64,000 nt of DNA from Sphingobium sp. EM0848 (GTDB taxonomy: Bacteria > Pseudomonadota > Alphaproteobacteria > Sphingomonadales > Sphingomonadaceae), in NCBI RefSeq assembly GCF_013375555.1, contig NZ_JABXWB010000004.1:1-64000 (forward strand), given 5' to 3'. A model generated the notes under the pieces. That model was not told where the DNA came from. It saw nothing but the letters and a program-made list of their open reading frames with translations, and did not search any database. Below are positions 63,162-64,000 of this stretch, one piece after another. The translations under genes were made by a program, and so were the position numbers. Every line of letters starts with the position of its first letter. Position 1 is the stretch's first letter.

Positions 63162-63679
63162 ACGGCAAGCCTCTTCTGCCTCGGGCCGCCGTTTATTTCC
63201 TCGACGATGAAGGTGCGGGCCGGCGGTGTTTCGAGAAGGTCGATCTCTGGGAGCAGGTGGTCGAGCCATTGCATGCGTTGCCGGCGCAGGATGATGGCAT
63301 CGTGTCGATCCTGATAGTGGCTGACTTCAGGATTGGCCGCGACGGTGATGACCCGGAAGGACAGGGGCCACTCTGCCATGGCCGGCTCCCAGATCGCCGC
63401 GAGATAGAAGAAATTGCCGTCTTCGAGCCGCACCCGATACTGCTTGCCGCCGCTAACGGTCATGTGGAATTCCGAGGCGGGCACCAGACAGCGCTGGCTG
63501 GGGAAGATCTGGCCCTCCGAGCGCACGAAGCGGAAGGAGGCCCCGCCGCTGAAGCGTGGATTGGAGCCCCACCGGGCCTCGACCATTTCCATTTCTTGCA
63601 TATCGTCCGGATTTCGCCGGATGATGGGCAAGAGCTTTTCGAGGGGGGCCTCGGAGTCGAACGGTGTTGGCGTCGCCAT
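63158..63679 (-). CDS. SRAP-like protein lacking the catalytic N-terminal cysteine
   Basis: This 173-residue protein (starting MATPTPFDSEAPLEKLLPII) resembles the second part of SRAP (YedK/HMCES) domains: ARWGSNPRFSGGASFRFVRS, QRCLVPASEFHM with the conserved Glu, FYLAAIWEP, and SHYQDRHDAIIL with the His. The MCGR start that provides the crosslinking Cys2 is absent. It is therefore a degenerate partner or a split form. It faces away from a full-type SRAP gene at 63737, with a LexA box between them. Confidence 0.75.
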   Translation of the reverse strand: MATPTPFDSEAPLEKLLPIIRRNPDDMQEMEMVEARWGSNPRFSGGASFRFVRSEGQIFPSQRCLVPASEFHMTVSGGKQYRVRLEDGNFFYLAAIWEPAMAEWPLSFRVITVAANPEVSHYQDRHDAIILRRQRMQWLDHLLPEIDLLETPPARTFIVEEINGGPRQKRLAV

Positions 63680-63684
63680 GACAA

Positions 63685-63699
63685 GAACATATATAGAAC
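63685..63699. promoter_or_regulatory. LexA (SOS) box between divergent SRAP genes
   Basis: GAACATATATAGAAC matches the alphaproteobacterial LexA site GAAC-N7-GAAC. It lies 5 bp upstream of one start codon and 37 bp upstream of the other, so it could repress both. Confidence 0.85.
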
Positions 63700-63736
63700 G
63701 ACGATGAGTCGCAAGGACCAGTGGAACGGATGACCG

Positions 63737-64000
63737 ATGTGCAATGATTATCGCCTGGAGGTCGATATCGCCTCGATCGTTGAGGATTTCGACGACCTCA
63801 AGATCAAGATCAAAATGCCCGAAGGGACGCCCAATGTCGCGGCCCGCGCAGACATCAACATCAGCGACGTCGCGCCTATCGTGCGCAGCGGCGAGGGCAG
63901 GGGATCGGGCGAGCTCGTCAATCGGCGATGGAGCTGGCCTGGCCAGAATGGGCGGCCGGTCTATAATTTCCGCTCCGAGGGCCGCGAGTTCACTTCGCAC
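63737..64000 (+). CDS. SOS response-associated peptidase (SRAP/YedK), partial
   Basis: The frame begins MCNDYRLEVDIASIVEDFDD, with Cys2 after the initiator Met, the residue that forms the thiazolidine crosslink to abasic sites in ssDNA in HMCES/YedK proteins. RADINISDVAPIV and the WSWPGQNGRPVYNFRSEGRE region with the conserved Asn follow. It runs off the end of the window. The LexA box upstream supports induction by DNA damage. The full protein is expected to have about 200 residues. Confidence 0.85.
   Translation, partial: MCNDYRLEVDIASIVEDFDDLKIKIKMPEGTPNVAARADINISDVAPIVRSGEGRGSGELVNRRWSWPGQNGRPVYNFRSEGREFTSH

Noticed and set aside
1..64000. CRISPR arrays, rRNA and tRNA genes
   Set aside because: No regularly spaced direct repeats of CRISPR type and no recognisable tRNA or rRNA sequence were seen. 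The iterons at 15061-15319 are irregularly spaced, occur in both orientations and lie beside repA.

Overview
The window looks like part of a large conjugative plasmid (or an integrated form of one) from a sphingomonad-type alphaproteobacterium (Sphingobium, Sphingomonas or Novosphingobium). This is inferred, not proven. The support is the high-GC alphaproteobacterial codon use, IS6100 next to remnants of aromatic catabolism, an iteron-type RepA replicon with its own parA/parB, a PRTRC cassette, DUF736/DUF3768/DUF2493 backbone genes, a MobF relaxase with its coupling protein, and a GAAC-N7-GAAC SOS box of the alphaproteobacterial type.

Region 1 (1-9818) is a catabolic segment broken up by transposition. 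An intact acetaldehyde dehydrogenase / 4-hydroxy-2-oxovalerate aldolase pair (the end of a meta-cleavage pathway) is followed by a 5' piece of pyruvate carboxylase, an IS5-family remnant, an IS3-family element, a scrap of an MscS-type channel gene, a full 880-bp IS6100, the 3' part of a TfdB-like flavin monooxygenase, and a compact 3.8-kb Tn3-family transposon with only tnpR and tnpA. Region 2 (10132-16758) holds a tyrosine recombinase and the replicon: parB, three identical 16-bp parS-like palindromes, parA, iterons and repA.

Region 3 (16861-36678) is the plasmid's DNA-processing and protection backbone: a Toprim primase-like protein, a methyltransferase-strawberry notch helicase, a second ParB-like protein, ArdC, a small gene split by a 2,555-bp group II intron, a secreted thermonuclease, a TGT/DpdA-like protein, and a PRTRC cassette with ParB, E, ubiquitin-like C, F, B, JAB protease A and E1-like ThiF. 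Region 4 (36772-48657) is more backbone. It is interrupted by a recombinase-in-trio (RIT) element with 31-bp inverted ends, and carries a Mom-like DNA modification protein next to a PAPS-reductase-like PP-loop protein, DUF3768 and DUF736 proteins, a Phd/PemK-type toxin-antitoxin pair and SSB.

Region 5 (49170-59689) holds a DUF2493 protein, small unknown genes, a possible oriT, a ribbon-helix-helix-like protein, a TraD-type coupling protein and a TraI/TrwC relaxase. Region 6 (59690-64000) is cargo: a two-gene operon of a TIR-like protein and a VSR-like PD-(D/E)XK nuclease protein, resembling an uncharacterised defence system, then two divergent SRAP-family genes around a LexA box.

The most interesting parts are the TIR/nuclease pair, the possible DNA hypermodification set (DpdA-like, Mom-like, PP-loop), the ubiquitin-like PRTRC cassette, the intron-split gene that can be rebuilt exactly, and a purine-rich leader plus hairpin that recurs before at least seven backbone genes.
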